Source of the DNA: Bolinopsis microptera
Taxonomy: Eukaryota; Ctenophora; Tentaculata; Lobata; Bolinopsidae
Length of the DNA: 64,000 bases
Assembly (NCBI RefSeq): GCF_026151205.1
Contig: NC_087083.1
Span: 4,320,460 to 4,384,459, forward strand
Direction: 5' to 3'
In this document: in pieces, positions 28,992-40,604 of the stretch
How the letters are laid out: each line of letters starts with the position of its first letter
Numbering within the stretch: position 1 is the stretch's first letter
Notes under the pieces: model-generated
Database searches by the model: none
What the model was told of the DNA's origin: nothing
What the model saw: the letters and a program-made list of their open reading frames with translations, nothing else
Translations under genes and position numbers: made by a program

Positions 28992-30875
28992 TTGACCTTA
29001 ATCCATGAACTTCAATCGAACATCGACTTACTCACCAATCAAAATATTTTAGCAGACAATGACCGTAATTATGAAACTGAACTCAAAGACATTAACAAAC
29101 GACTTTCAGAACACCTTCGCGACATGGCCTCGAAGTGTTTCAAACAAACCAAACCACCCAAAAAATCTCACACCTCAAACAAATCTTGGTTTAACTGGAA
29201 AACGAGATTAGGTAAAAGAGAATTTCGTAAAGCTACAGATGCAACCTCAAAATTCCCGTCAAACAACCTTATACGTGAAAACTATTATCTTGTCAAGGGT
29301 AGCTATAAGCGTTTGAAGAACTCTGCCAAAAACGAATTCTTCGCACGTATGAATGAGGACATAGAGGGGGGGAAAATTCTCAACTGGCAATCTTTCAAAA
29401 AACTAAAAAATCAGAAAAAGGAAACTTTAAATTTTGACAGTCATGATATGAATAGATTCGAGACTTTTTTTGGTAACCTATATTCCGATAACCACAAAAC
29501 AATAAATGAAAATAAAAAAGTTTCTATGATTGATCAAGCTGACTTGATAAATCAAGGTGCAACTCATCCTGAGTCACTCAACTCCTTAATCACCAAAACA
29601 GAACTTGACTCTAGTATAAAATCCCTAAAAAATGGTAAAGCTTCCTCACTCGACATGATTAATAACGAAATTATAAAATCTCTGGACACCAATCATAAAT
29701 TGATTATGTTGAACCTCTTCAACGCCTGCTTCTCACAAGGAATTTATCCCTGGAACGTCAGCATTATATCTCCACTTCATAAAAAGGGTAATAAATCAGA
29801 TCCTGACAACTACCGTGCAGTTGCTGTCAGCAGTGTCATAGGAAAACTATTTTCAACTATTCTCTTAGAACGACTCATTCGCTTCCGCTCTGAAAACTGC
29901 CCTGATCCACCTAACCAACTAGGCTTCACAAAGAAAGCTCAAACATACGATCACATACTAACCATGAAAACTATAGCTTCAAAATATAAACTTTTGGGGA
30001 AACCTGTATATGCAGTATTTGTTGATTTTAAAAAAGCATTCGACTCAGTCTGCCGTCAAGCCCTTTTCCTCAAACTCGCAAAAAATGGCATAACTGGAAA
30101 CTTCTACAATGTCCTCAAAAATATGTACTCAAACTCGTACGCTTACATAAAATTATCTGGTCACCTCAGTAAACGCTTCCAGATACGTAAAGGTACAGAA
30201 CAAGGTCACCCACTCTCACCTGATCTTTTTAAAGTTTTTCTCAGTGATATGTCCTGCCTCCTAGATTTTCCAAATTGCCCCGTACTTTCAAATTTGACTG
30301 TTAGCCACCTACTGTGGGCGGATGACCTTATACTCCTTTCACTCGACCAGGAAACCACTCAAAAGCAACTTAATATTCTCGGTAATTTTTGTAAGGAGTG
30401 GGGCATTGAAATCAATGAACTCAAAACTCAAGCAGTCATCTTTGGTAAGAAAACGTTAAAACAGGACATACAAAACATCAAATTTACACTCAACGGATCT
30501 AATCTTGAAATTGTTGACAGTTATTGTTACCTTGGATTTGAACTTCATCAATCGGGTCAAGTACAGATCGCTCAACAAAACCTTAAAACCAAAGCAATGC
30601 GTGCATTTTTTGGCCTGAAAAGGGTTGTCATGCGTTCAAAGTTATCTTTTAAAGCACTCCTTACACTGTTCGACTCTCTCATCAAGCCCATTCTATTATA
30701 TGGTGCTCCGATATGGACACCCACTAGTACGATCAATAAATCTCTTTGCAAAACGATTAACTCGACAGAAGCAACCGCTACTAACTTACTTAAAAAAATC
30801 AGCGCCTCTCTGCAAGAAAGAGTGCATATTTCATTCCTAAAATGGGCATTGGGAGTCCATCGTAAAGCATCAAAT
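28992..30875 (+). CDS. LINE A reverse transcriptase, part 1
   Basis: Open from before 28992, so the start used is arbitrary: the protein is truncated at its N-terminus. RT blocks: NYRAVAVSSVIGKLFST, PPNQLGFTKKAQTYDH, AVFVDFKKAFDSVCRQ (near residue 342), GTEQGHPLSPDLF (about 402), LLWADDLILL (about 443, WADD in place of the usual FADD/YADD) and SYCYLGFEL. No stop or frameshift occurs up to the MITE. The frame then meets a TAG that belongs to the inserted sequence. Confidence 0.9.
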
Positions 30876-31464
30876 TAGGCAGTGCGCCATCGACTGTAAG
30901 ACGCGCGCGCTGACCATTGAATGATTTTTTAGCTCTTATTTCGGCCAGCACATTATTTCGAAAACAATCAAAAAGTTATAATACTTCCCATATAACAATT
31001 TGGTTGAAATTTGGTCAGCGTATGTAAACACTTATGTTTTACTTAACCTAATTTAGTTTGAGCGATTTCGATGGTCAGAATTTGAGTTATCAACGGATTT
31101 ATACCTATTTTGTCATTTTGAGACCACTTAATCAAGACCAATCTCTCCCAACTAAATTAGGTTCGGTAGTTAAGTATGATTGGAAGGTTCTGACAAATTT
31201 TCAGCATATTTCATGTTCAGGAACTGAAGATATGATACAATAATACGACAAAAATCAACGAATTTCGTCAAATTACGCGACTTTTACACCTAATTTTGCT
31301 CCAAAAGCCGCGCACCATCAAATTTGGCACCTAGGCGAAACTCACTGATCATTCCAAAAAGGTATAACAAATTTGGTGCTGTGAAAATTCTCACAGTCTC
31401 TAGAAAACAATGGTACACAAATTTTGAAAATCCGAGCAAGTTTATTTTTATCGTGCACCCCCTA
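30876..31464. mobile_element. 589-bp MITE inserted in LINE A
   Basis: The insert begins taggcagtgcgcc and ends ggtgcacccccta inverted (ends TAGGnnGTGCnC), and is flanked by the direct repeat atcaaat (30869-30875 and 31465-31471). Removing the insert and one copy of the repeat leaves the LINE frame intact (both parts are in the same frame). There is no internal coding sequence of note, so the element is non-autonomous. Its superfamily is uncertain: the 7-bp duplication is not standard for hAT (8 bp). Confidence 0.85.
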
Positions 31465-31471
31465 ATCAAAT

Positions 31472-32539
31472 GTAGGTGTTTGGGGAGAAACAGGAAGAAT
31501 TCCTTTGATTTATCAATCAATTCGCTTAACGTTAAATTACTTCAAAAGGCTAAATACAAAATCAAAGTCGAATTCGTTTGTCACTGCAGCCGTAAAAGAA
31601 CAAAAATCACTAAACTTACCTTGGTATCGATACATAAAACCACTCCTTGAACTAGATGAAATTTACAAACTAGATCACGTAACTGCGCACCGAATTCTCA
31701 ATACAAATGCAGCTAACAAAGCCGCGCCCAACCCTGTAAGTGATCACAAATTATTAAAAGACTCCCTCATAAATCAGTCAAATTTTAGTCAATCCATCAA
31801 ACCACTATGCAGCAAAAAGTATAGAATTCCTAAAATCATCGAAGCTCTAACCAATCAATTCAAAAAATGTTGGCAATATCAAAAATCTACTTCTTCTAAA
31901 CTCTCATTCTATCACTCAATCAAACACACCTTCAACCGAGAGCCCTACTTATACTTATGCAAAGGCTTTTCTCGTCGTTACAGTACCACAAAACTTAGAA
32001 TCAGCGCACATGATCTCCATATTGAAAGAGGCAGATACTCCAACACACCCCGTGAGCAAAGACTATGTGGTTGGTGCCAATCAAGTATGGGCGTTGAGAC
32101 CATCGAAGACGAGTCGCATGTTCTTTACATATGTGACTTGTATTCAAAACAGAGGTCAAAATTAGTCAAAAATCTTTCTCAAATGCCAATCATTGAAATA
32201 AGCAATGAAATCACCGACTCCAGCAATATCAATGAAACAAATCTCAAAGATCATCTCATGGAAATTTTGTCTCCTTACTCAACTGTAATTCCTCAAAATC
32301 ACCAGAGCCTCCATATTCACTGCCACCGCTCACTTGATATTCAACCAAACACCCCACAGTATACTCAATTTCAAGAAAGGCGCTCCTATGCTGTCAACTG
32401 TGTGTGCACTTTTTTCCTTCGCTGCTCCGAAGAGCGAAATAGCTTCACCGAAGATACGCGTCAGCGTAATTCAAATGCACGAAACTTAAACAATTTTACT
32501 ATCAATTTGGTGAGAACCTCGCGAATTAGTCATAATTAA
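31472..32539 (+). CDS. LINE A C-terminal part, part 2
   Basis: Resumes the LINE A frame after the MITE. It starts at VWGETG, matching AWGETG at the same place in LINE B, then helical regions and a terminal HIERGRYSNTPREQRLCGWC. A CCHC-type zinc-binding pattern (CGWC ... ESHVLYIC) ends the conserved part, as in LINE B (CNYC ... NHMLHSC). The frame is open for 356 codons to TAA. Confidence 0.87.
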   Translation, partial: VGVWGETGRIPLIYQSIRLTLNYFKRLNTKSKSNSFVTAAVKEQKSLNLPWYRYIKPLLELDEIYKLDHVTAHRILNTNAANKAAPNPVSDHKLLKDSLINQSNFSQSIKPLCSKKYRIPKIIEALTNQFKKCWQYQKSTSSKLSFYHSIKHTFNREPYLYLCKGFSRRYSTTKLRISAHDLHIERGRYSNTPREQRLCGWCQSSMGVETIEDESHVLYICDLYSKQRSKLVKNLSQMPIIEISNEITDSSNINETNLKDHLMEILSPYSTVIPQNHQSLHIHCHRSLDIQPNTPQYTQFQERRSYAVNCVCTFFLRCSEERNSFTEDTRQRNSNARNLNNFTINLVRTSRISHN

Positions 32540-32645
32540 GACTCAAGGATAACCCTGGCCCTGACTTCAAGCAAAGATGATTGTTTTCATTAACTTCTGT
32601 AAACAATTATGACGGTCCATGATAATGGATCTATAATTTAATTTT

Positions 32646-32670
32646 AATCCTGTGTAATCCTGTGTAATCC
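32646..32670 (+). repeat. LINE A 3' terminal short tandem repeat
   Basis: aatcc tgtgt aatcc tgtgt aatcc, a typical microsatellite tail of CR1-like elements. Confidence 0.6.
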
Positions 32671-33126
32671 ATGGCCCAATCAGTGACGTATCATTTGTGA
32701 TGTGATCCATATTATAACCATCCTAACAGCCGGACAACCAAGAACCTGGGTAGGGTTCACATGACAGTTTAGTAAGTGCCATGGGAGCGATACGAGGGGT
32801 GGCAGACAACTGAACCCAATTGAACCTAGTTCCCACGCAGTTAACAGGCACCCAATCAGCTTAATTGGTTGACCAATCAGCTTAAATCCCAAAACGACAA
32901 CTGAACCCAGGTCATATCACAACTGCACCCAAATTGAAAATACGACAACTGAACCCAAGGAAATACGACAACTGAACCCAACGATCGGATTTTCAGTGAT
33001 ATGACTGTGGTCATTATCACTATAGGATAGATCATGACCACTGTAATTTAGAGCATTGGAGCCCTGTGCTTACCCCGGTAAAATATTAATACATACATGC
33101 TACATGAAGATTGAAGAGGTCTCCTC

Positions 33127-33375
33127 CTAGTCGTTGGAGTGGCCTGCATCACACACATCTCTTCTACGGTGTTCCACTAGTTTTAGAGCTAACTGTTTTA
33201 CTGCGTCTCTGCTGATGTTATCGACACCTGTCAGCCGCATCCTCAGAACACAGGCCATCCAGCCCTTACAGAGTCGTCCTCTCAGTCTCTTCCCATAGTT
33301 TGGTTTCTAATCCAGTAAAAAATTGGGAAACTGTGTCTCTGGCATTCTGACAACGTGTCCGTCTAGCTTTGAAAG
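33127..33375 (-). pseudogene. LINE ORF2 C-terminal relic
   Basis: The minus frame reads KLDGHVVRMPETQFPNFLL, one stop, then NYGKRLRGRLCKGWMACVLR and a tail to TAG at 33127. This follows the usual end of several LINE ORF2 proteins (GHV.RMP ... GKR.RGRP...W). Only about 80 codons remain. Confidence 0.7.
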
Positions 33376-33724
33376 TTAGCCTTGTAGATACGGATCTTGA
33401 TGGGCGTTCTTATAGTTCCACTGTTTCATGTCTTCCAAAGCTGATGGAACGCACCATTAGCACGCTGGATACTTGGCTCAGGTTACTTGACTCAGATCTC
33501 GTGACTCCTGATGCTTTGGGAGGGCCTGCCATGGTTCAGATCTCGAGCCCTGGGTCGGATCTCGATGCTTGAGGAGCAGTGGATCGTATCCTTTTCGGCA
33601 CGCTTCGTGAACACGTAAGCTTGTTAGATCAGATCTCACGATCGAAAGGCACCTGAGACCTTGTCATCTATTATAATAGTACGCTTGTTATACAGATCGG
33701 ATCAATACATAAGGAAGAGAGATG

Positions 33725-34227
33725 GTGGTCACAGTATCGGATCATGGTTGTCTTCATCAAGTACATCAGCGGACAAATAAAAGAGGAGCTCAACTACTTC
33801 TGGACACAAACGGTTTCCTCTACACCCGGAGAAAGGATCGAGATACCCTACTACCTCTACTTGGAGATGCCAGAATTACAGAATCAAGAAATGTCCTGCT
33901 CATGTATTCCTTGACCATGGAGATCAGTCCTTGGCCAGCGGTGCCAAACCTCATTTCCACGACCCTGACAACTTAATAGCTGAGAAAGCAGAGTTCAGAG
34001 CAGAATTGAAACGGAAAGCTGCCGACCAACACCTCCCAGCAACACAAAACCTCCTCACCGAAACCTTATCTACATGCCCATCCGAAATCAACGTGGTACT
34101 ACCTAATCCCTCGCCAGAATTGTCCAACGATCACGAGCAGATAAGTTCGGATCTGCCAACCACTCCGAAGCACCAACCTCAACAGACCGAAATTATAGCA
34201 CTAGAAACCAGGCAGCAGCTAAACTAG
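33725..34227 (+). pseudogene. FLYWCH zinc-finger protein fragment (frameshifted)
   Basis: In the first frame: NKRGAQLLLDTNGFLYTRRK. After a frameshift near 33850: TWRCQNYRIKKCPAHVFLDH, that is the G-FLY-...-WRC-...-CPA pattern of a FLYWCH finger, with a later HFHDPD supplying the His. It continues with AEKAEFRAELKRKAADQ and a Pro-rich end to TAG 34225. Such fingers occur at the N-terminus of MULE-derived transposases. No transposase core follows. Confidence 0.7.
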
Positions 34228-34390
34228 AACGGTATTTGGAAACCTGTTAAACTGTTAGTGATTTCTAGTGACGATTGGGTTCAGTTGTCGTTTCAAAGTT
34301 AATTAGGTAGTCTGATTGAGTTTATAATTATTTTCCCAAGCTACCCTGTCTAGGAAAACTCCAAATTGGGTTCAGTTGTCCGGTAGCCAA

Positions 34391-35388
34391 AGAACCGAAG
34401 TTTGGTTTTCTTAACAGGGTCATAAAAAAAATGAAGGATTTTTTAGGATTAAGAAGAGGAAAAAAAAGGAAACGAGGAGCAGATCTTGTTACTTCTGAGA
34501 CTGAACACGAAAACAGTCTCTGGAGGTACGTTTTTGAGGTAAACTGACACAAGAAAAATTTAATATATTCTAAGCTATATCAGCAGCATCAAAATCCTTC
34601 GATTGTGTCCACAAAGAAACCTAATACGTTCACCGAGTCGACCCGTCAATAGTTATAACAAATAGTACCTTTACTTGGCTGTTTCGTGCCGCGCGTTCAC
34701 TCCAGCAGCAAGCTGTCGGGAATTATCGCGCGTAGCACTCAAAAGCCAAGGTATTATTAGCAGGAACCCGTTTAACCCTAAAGTGGTGTCAAGACTCAAG
34801 AGACTAAAATAATTATTACCTATTTAATTCGCGTTTTTGACACCACTTGGGCGCGCCTGGGGGTCCAAATTTTGGGCACTAAAATTCTTATTTCTGGGCC
34901 AATTTTTTCCCTGCTCTTGCCGAAGGCAAAAAGATCGTAGGGATCGGAATAAGTAATCGGGTTTGGATATATGAGGTGAAAAAATGATCCTACGTCTATG
35001 ACAAAAGTCTGCGCCTTCACAATATAGACCATTCTGCATAAATTGGGGGTATTATTGGCGTTTGTTTTGCTGCGCGCGACGACAGCTATGTGTTAATTAA
35101 TTGTTTTATCCAACGCGAATTTCAATTGTCAAACGATGCCGTTTAAATAAATTAGCCCCACATTTGTGCGCGGCGTACTAAATATTCGATTATAATCCTG
35201 CACGCGCGCAATGATAAATTACGATTAAAAACATTGTACTTATGAATTAAGCAACTTATATTATTACTGAATATTTTCGTAACTTATGACATGACAACAA
35301 AATAATGCAATATCCTATTTTTTTTTGACTCAATAAGATTAAACTTTTCATTGCAAACATTAACGGTTTGAGCAGGGAAATCAAGGCA
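34391..35388. other. AT-rich DNA between the FLYWCH element and the receptor copy
   Basis: No gene is recognised. Several GCGC/cgcgcg clusters are present (about 34690, 35075 and 35200). Confidence 0.4.
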
Positions 35389-38028
35389 ATCATACTGCAT
35401 AAAGGGGATAAAAAACACTCAAAACTTCAAAAATCATTGCTTCACGATTAGCACGTTTATATTTTCAAATGAAAACGTTTACGGAGGAACCAATACAACG
35501 GTTATAATGCCACAGGTTACTCAAAATTGTGACCACATGTTTGGAGAACAATATTTGTACACTAGTTGTGCAGAAAAGTGTATCAACTCTTCCTGTCCAC
35601 TGAGAAATATTCCTAGATACGAGGCGTGCCCAGGACAACATCATAAACGAATAGGGACGATAGCCAATAACGAATTCCTAACATTTGTCACAAAATCATA
35701 TGGAAATATTTATACGAATAGATATTTCGTCTGTGACAATAATATCACTTGCATTGATTACTCGCAAGTATGCAATCTCATCGATGATTGCAGGGATGGT
35801 TCGAATTCGGATGAGGACAGCTGCACAAATAATTTCAAATGTAACGGTAGTTACATACCGGTGACAAAGAAATGTGACGGATCATTTGACTGCCTGGATT
35901 TAACAGACGAATGCAATAATCAGTGTTCTAGACAAATTCTAGAAGGGAATGCTCTCAAATGTTCATCATGGATTATAGGATTTCTAGCCGTCCTGGCTAA
36001 TTTTATCATCATATCCAAAAATACTGGAACCTTAAAGAACTGTAGAACTACCGTAGCTCTGTTTAATAAGTCCCTCATCATGATGATATCGTTTGGAGAC
36101 CTTTTAGTTGGTATCTACTTATTGGTCATATCAATTTATGATGGTGTAATCTTCAAGGAAGAATATTGTACCCAACAGATCGGATGGATTACCAGCATCC
36201 AATGTTCAACTATTGGAGTTCTTAGCACCATAGGATCTCAAGTCTCGCTTTTTGCTATGTGTGCATTGAGCCTCACCCGAATTTATGGAATACACAACTC
36301 CATGAGAATTCCGGGAGAAGTTACCCTGGTAAAATCACTCCAAGTTGTAGGAGGTGTTTTAATGATGACGTTGGCGTCCATTGTCATTGCTGTAATCCCA
36401 ATTATTTCCAAATTTGAGGATTTCTTTGTCAATGGAGTGAAGTATGCAGAAGAGATAAAGGTATTTATTGGAACAATGAACAAGCAGACACTATTTGCCG
36501 TCTTTCAAGGATACTTTGGCAGAATGAAGGAAACAACACTAAGCTGGCGTATGATCAACAAAATGATGTCCGAGATGTATTCTCACGATAATGGTTATGA
36601 AGACTACACGAAAAACATCCAAAAGGTAGATTTCTATGGAAACGATGGTGTTTGCCTCTTCAAATATTTTGTCAAAGAAAATGATCCACAGAGGCACTTG
36701 GTATGGGCAATTCTTGCCCTGAACTTTGTGTGCTTCTTTTTCATTACAGCCTCATACTTAGTCATTGGCATCATATCTCGCAAATCTTCTAAAAGTTTGA
36801 CACAGTCAGGAGGGAACCAACAGATTTCACGACGCAATAGGAAAATGAACTTAAGAATCGCCATCATTATCACTACAGATTTCCTTTGCTGGGTACCCTT
36901 CATAGTGATATGTGTTCTACATTCCCTTGAGGTTCTAGATGCAACACCCTGGTATGGCCTGTTTTCCATGATTGTTTTACCGATCAACTCCGTCATAAAC
37001 CCACTAATTTATGATGACACTGTAACAAACCTTATAAGCTTACCAATCCAAAGACTCGGAATCCTAATCACTGGTTCAAGAATTTACCGAGAGTTAAGGC
37101 TAAGATTACAACGATCATCACCAGTTGAGACCATTGAGATGAATTGTGTGGCAGTACAAGACGGAGAAGTTCCAGGCAGAGATGACTGAAGTACGAGACA
37201 AACAAAGAAATGATTAGCTGAGACAAAGAAGAGAGCAGCTTATGACGGCATTTTGAGAGACAAAGCAGACTAAAAACGATCAAGTTAGATGATAACGCCG
37301 GAAATGATCGACTTTAATAATATGCAGCAAAAGCAGATGAGCGATGAAAGAAGAGGCAAATAAAACATGGTATACAATCATTAAGGGGAGTCAGTTTGAC
37401 AGGACTACGTTGTCAACGTGAAAATTAGCATTTGTAAATTTGGATGGAAGTGTGGATTGTTATATCAAATCATTATACACTTATACTGACAATAGGTTCA
37501 AGGAATCGAATTCCTTTTCAACATTTAAGTACATTAAGTATACTAAGTACATCATGTACATTAAGAATATTAAGTATATTTAAGTACATTATACGCTGAT
37601 ATTGATATGATATAGCTTCTATCACATATATTTACAAACTTATTTATAATAAGTAAAGTGATGATAATAATATTAAATTACGAGTGGTTTAGGTAATAAC
37701 TTATCCATACTATTACTAGCATACAAATTCCACAAAATTTGTTTTATAACTAATTGGAAAATCATAAGTCGCAAGGTTGATTTTGAGTAAAATATTACTA
37801 GACACTAGTATCGTTATTATTTAATAAATCCAAAAAAAGAATAAATATATTATGTATTTAAAAGAAAAAAGGAAAACAAGAACAAAAACCAATAAAAACA
37901 TCTCGTCTACACTCTACATAACGGAAAATTTTTGCATCTGAATTAAAATATTGATTATAATGCTTTGTTATTTTAGAATAATTGGAAAATTTATTGAATT
38001 ATTGAATTATGCTGATATTTTAGTATCT
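35389..38028 (+). repeat. Segmental duplication, copy 1 (partner 59967-62889)
   Basis: Identity to copy 2 starts abruptly at atcatactgcataaagg. It runs through the 3' part of the receptor gene, its 3' UTR (aataaa near 37357) and 0.8 kb of downstream DNA, ending near attatgctgatattttag. Direct orientation, 24.6 kb apart. Confidence 0.93.
35507..37189 (+). CDS. 5'-truncated LDLa-7TM receptor copy
   Basis: A cell-surface G protein-coupled receptor lacking the N-terminal half of its paralogue. From MPQVTQNC it encodes 560 residues. A Cys-rich part comes first, then two LDL-receptor class A modules (about 74-106 and 110-136), seven TM helices (about 153-172, 186-212, 233-258, 276-300, 396-424, 449-472, 483-503) and a tail. 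Motifs: LTRIY after TM3, CWVPF in TM6, NPLIY in TM7. The second extracellular loop is very long (about 95 residues). The frame is also open upstream, back to about 35370, after a possible acceptor (tttgagcag), so it could be spliced to another 5' exon. Compared with the full copy it has about 2% changes. One disrupts an LDLa calcium site (DCRDGSNSDED against DCGDGSDED). No signal peptide is present as it stands. Confidence 0.85.
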   Translation: MPQVTQNCDHMFGEQYLYTSCAEKCINSSCPLRNIPRYEACPGQHHKRIGTIANNEFLTFVTKSYGNIYTNRYFVCDNNITCIDYSQVCNLIDDCRDGSNSDEDSCTNNFKCNGSYIPVTKKCDGSFDCLDLTDECNNQCSRQILEGNALKCSSWIIGFLAVLANFIIISKNTGTLKNCRTTVALFNKSLIMMISFGDLLVGIYLLVISIYDGVIFKEEYCTQQIGWITSIQCSTIGVLSTIGSQVSLFAMCALSLTRIYGIHNSMRIPGEVTLVKSLQVVGGVLMMTLASIVIAVIPIISKFEDFFVNGVKYAEEIKVFIGTMNKQTLFAVFQGYFGRMKETTLSWRMINKMMSEMYSHDNGYEDYTKNIQKVDFYGNDGVCLFKYFVKENDPQRHLVWAILALNFVCFFFITASYLVIGIISRKSSKSLTQSGGNQQISRRNRKMNLRIAIIITTDFLCWVPFIVICVLHSLEVLDATPWYGLFSMIVLPINSVINPLIYDDTVTNLISLPIQRLGILITGSRIYRELRLRLQRSSPVETIEMNCVAVQDGEVPGRDD

Positions 38029-38216
38029 AAAAACACGTCTTTTAAGTGTTGTTTAAAATAATTATTTGACGTATTGACTAACGCGTTAGATTGGTTAAAC
38101 AATAAAAATTATAATTGTGCAGTGGTGACTGGTGAGAACAGTTCAGATTATCATTGAGTAATTGGGCTTCAATAATAGCATGGATAAGTACGCTAACCCC
38201 ACACTTTTTAATGCTT

Positions 38217-38531
38217 TTTTGTATAACATTTTATTTCTGCAAATGAGCTTTGTGTCTAATTTATGGTTGAAACTGGATCAGGAAGAGCCATTTTAAAGTG
38301 AATTCAAATATTTTCAACGGGATTCTGTCAAGCAGAAGATCCTACAGCCCCTGGAGATCCTCAATTATCTGTAATTTCAAAAACGGTTTGTCAAGCCTTC
38401 GTATAAAATTTAATTTCAGCAAATGAGTTGTATCTAATTTATGTTTAAGACTGGATCAGGAAGAGCCATTTTAAATTCAATATAAAAATTTTTAACGGAA
38501 CTCTGTCCAGCAGAAGATTCTACAGCCCCTG
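38217..38531 (+). repeat. About 140-bp direct duplication
   Basis: 38217-38357 and 38398-38531 share gactggatcaggaagagcca/gaaactggatcaggaagagc and gcagaagatcctacagcccc-type blocks at moderate divergence. Confidence 0.8.
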
Positions 38532-38580
38532 TTCGCACAACATACCAACCAGTGACTGCTGCTATAGGGAATGAACACAG

Positions 38581-40604
38581 TTAAAGGACCAGTTAACTGA
38601 AAAATTTTTAGTCTCCAATTTGGCTAAGATTTAAATCAGCTGTGACAAACCGGTAAAGAATCGTATCGCCGAAAGAACCAACTCTCTAGCGTACGTGTAA
38701 CGCGTGTTATTGCAATAATAAGCTGTGGCCTCGTGACGTCATAAAGTCCCTCAGTGCGCGCTGGCATAGCGTAATACGTTGCAAATGTTTATCGTTGTCA
38801 ATAAAAAACCTGTAACTCACTCAAATTTTAGAATTATGACTATTTCCCTAGTTCTCCATGGCTATCATCCAAATTACTAAAGGAATCGCTAATCGGATGT
38901 ACAGTGCTCACGTCATGATTTCAAACAGTGATATAGGTTCTTGAACAGTGGCGGGTGAATGTACGGTTAGAAAGTTTCTGCTATTACAACTTATATGTCA
39001 TATGTGATAATTTTGGATTGTTTTCATTGCTAGTTACACAAGCAGGGAGACTGTACCGATTATTTTTCCCCAGTCCATGAAACTCTAACGAATTTAGAAA
39101 GGATCTAGATAAGTAGGAGTTTGTTCAATTCCGAGAGCAATTATATATTTATAGCATAGCGAAATTTCTAACTTTAGTCCGCATGGCATGTGTCAGCCAG
39201 TATTGGAGACAAGAAGTCTGGCTACTTTACGGCCGTTCCTCTGGGACCATTAGTAGAAGTAGCTTCTATCAGAACAGTGCCATGGGAACAGAATTCCCGC
39301 CAAAATACCCGGTCAACCGAATAGTAATACTGATTGGAGTGTACGCGTGTGCGGTGTGTTTTGAATTAGACTTACGGCTTACCTAGTTGTTATCCTAATT
39401 GCATTATCATCGGTACATAACATAAATAAACTACTGGTAAGTTTAAATACCAAGTGCAAACGTGTTCAGTCAATCGACCCACTGAAAAACTATAGAATTT
39501 CCAAGACCCTATTATTCTTTGGCCATATATTACGGCACGATCGATTGTTAGATGGCTAAACGACCAACGTTAATCTATACAATTCTAAAACTATGAGGTA
39601 GCACTTTAATCTGAAAATACACTTTTTATATTACTCCTGATTTTTACATTTCACGTAAAACATTGTCGCCATAGGTTGATCATGGACACTAACAGCTTAA
39701 TTTGAGATAAATGACTTATGAGTTTCTCTAAAGTTAACTCTAAAGTTGTGTAGTCCAGTCATTTATGGACATTTATGGAAATGAACCCGCAAATGTTCAG
39801 ATACTCACGAAACTTTGCACAGACCTTCCCGAAGGTATGAATAAACGATTTTCGTTTGGAGATATTTTTTTGACCGTGGAGAAAACCCAGGAGGGCCACG
39901 CCCATATTGACCCAATAACTTAACCGACCCCTCGCTTCTGAAGGTCGTAGAGACTTCAAAATAGGCTTAAACGAAGCCGCATATGCATGTTTATATAGGA
40001 GTTATTGAGCAACACATGGCCTAAAATCCTTACTTTTCGAGAAATTCGCCAAAAACCATTTTGGGCGTGGTGCTGTGCCCATTTTCGATAGGATCGTGAT
40101 AGAGTCTTTAGACAGGGTGCAAAAGAACCGCAATTAGCATATTAATATATGACTTACGAACAAACATATGCCTTAAAGTGCTTATTTTTTCAGTTATTGG
40201 CCAAAAACTGATTTTCGGTTCCAGAAATCATGCAAAACTATATGTATCTGGTAAATAGAGCTATGAAGGCCCTAAAGGTTTTTGGATGTATGCAAATTGT
40301 GCAGAATGGCCATGTTTATATACAACTTATGAAGCAACATGTACCCTAAATTACTTACTTTTCGAGTTATTCGGGGAAAAACATTGTATTATGTCCATTT
40401 TCTACCTGTAAAATACAGTGTCACGAGCTCCTCTGCGCGCGCAAGGGACTTTATGACGTCATCGCCAAAATAATACAAACGCTATTTACACGCGTTAGAG
40501 AGCAGTTAGAGATTTAGGAATTTCGACTCGTTGCTTAGTTTGCTATTTGTCACAATCTGTCAAAATATGAGGATAACTTTTTTTTCAGTTAACTGGTCCT
40601 TTAA
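38581..40604. mobile_element. 2.0-kb DNA element with TTAA ends and about 180-bp inverted repeats
   Basis: Left end ttaaaggaccagttaactga (38581) and right end tcagttaactggtcctttaa (to 40604) are inverted. The similarity continues imperfectly inward for about 180 bp (e.g. gtgacgtcataaagtccct on the left, its complement near 40440). TTAA at both borders suggests a TTAA target-site class such as piggyBac, although the ends do not start with CCC. No transposase is seen, so it is non-autonomous. Confidence 0.8.

Larger units (their letters stand above)
28925..32670 (+). mobile_element. LINE A, 5'-truncated CR1-like element split by a MITE
   Basis: Contains the RT and C-terminal domain of a LINE related to the one at 49040-57740 (same RT signatures, including WADD) but lacks the endonuclease. 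Its ORF is interrupted by an insertion at 30876-31464. The 3' end carries a short tandem repeat (tgtgtaatcc, 32646-32670), a usual feature of CR1/L2 tails. Confidence 0.85.
32803..34390. mobile_element. Inverted-repeat element with GACAACTGAACCCAA ends
   Basis: gacaactgaaccca occurs four times in direct orientation at 32806-32985 and twice inverted at 34273-34287 and 34366-34381. The outermost copies share a longer context (gacaactgaacccaatt), giving terminal inverted repeats around 1.6 kb. Inside are a FLYWCH zinc-finger fragment and a minus-strand LINE tail. A MULE-type DNA transposon relic is plausible because FLYWCH fingers accompany those transposases. Confidence 0.6.
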
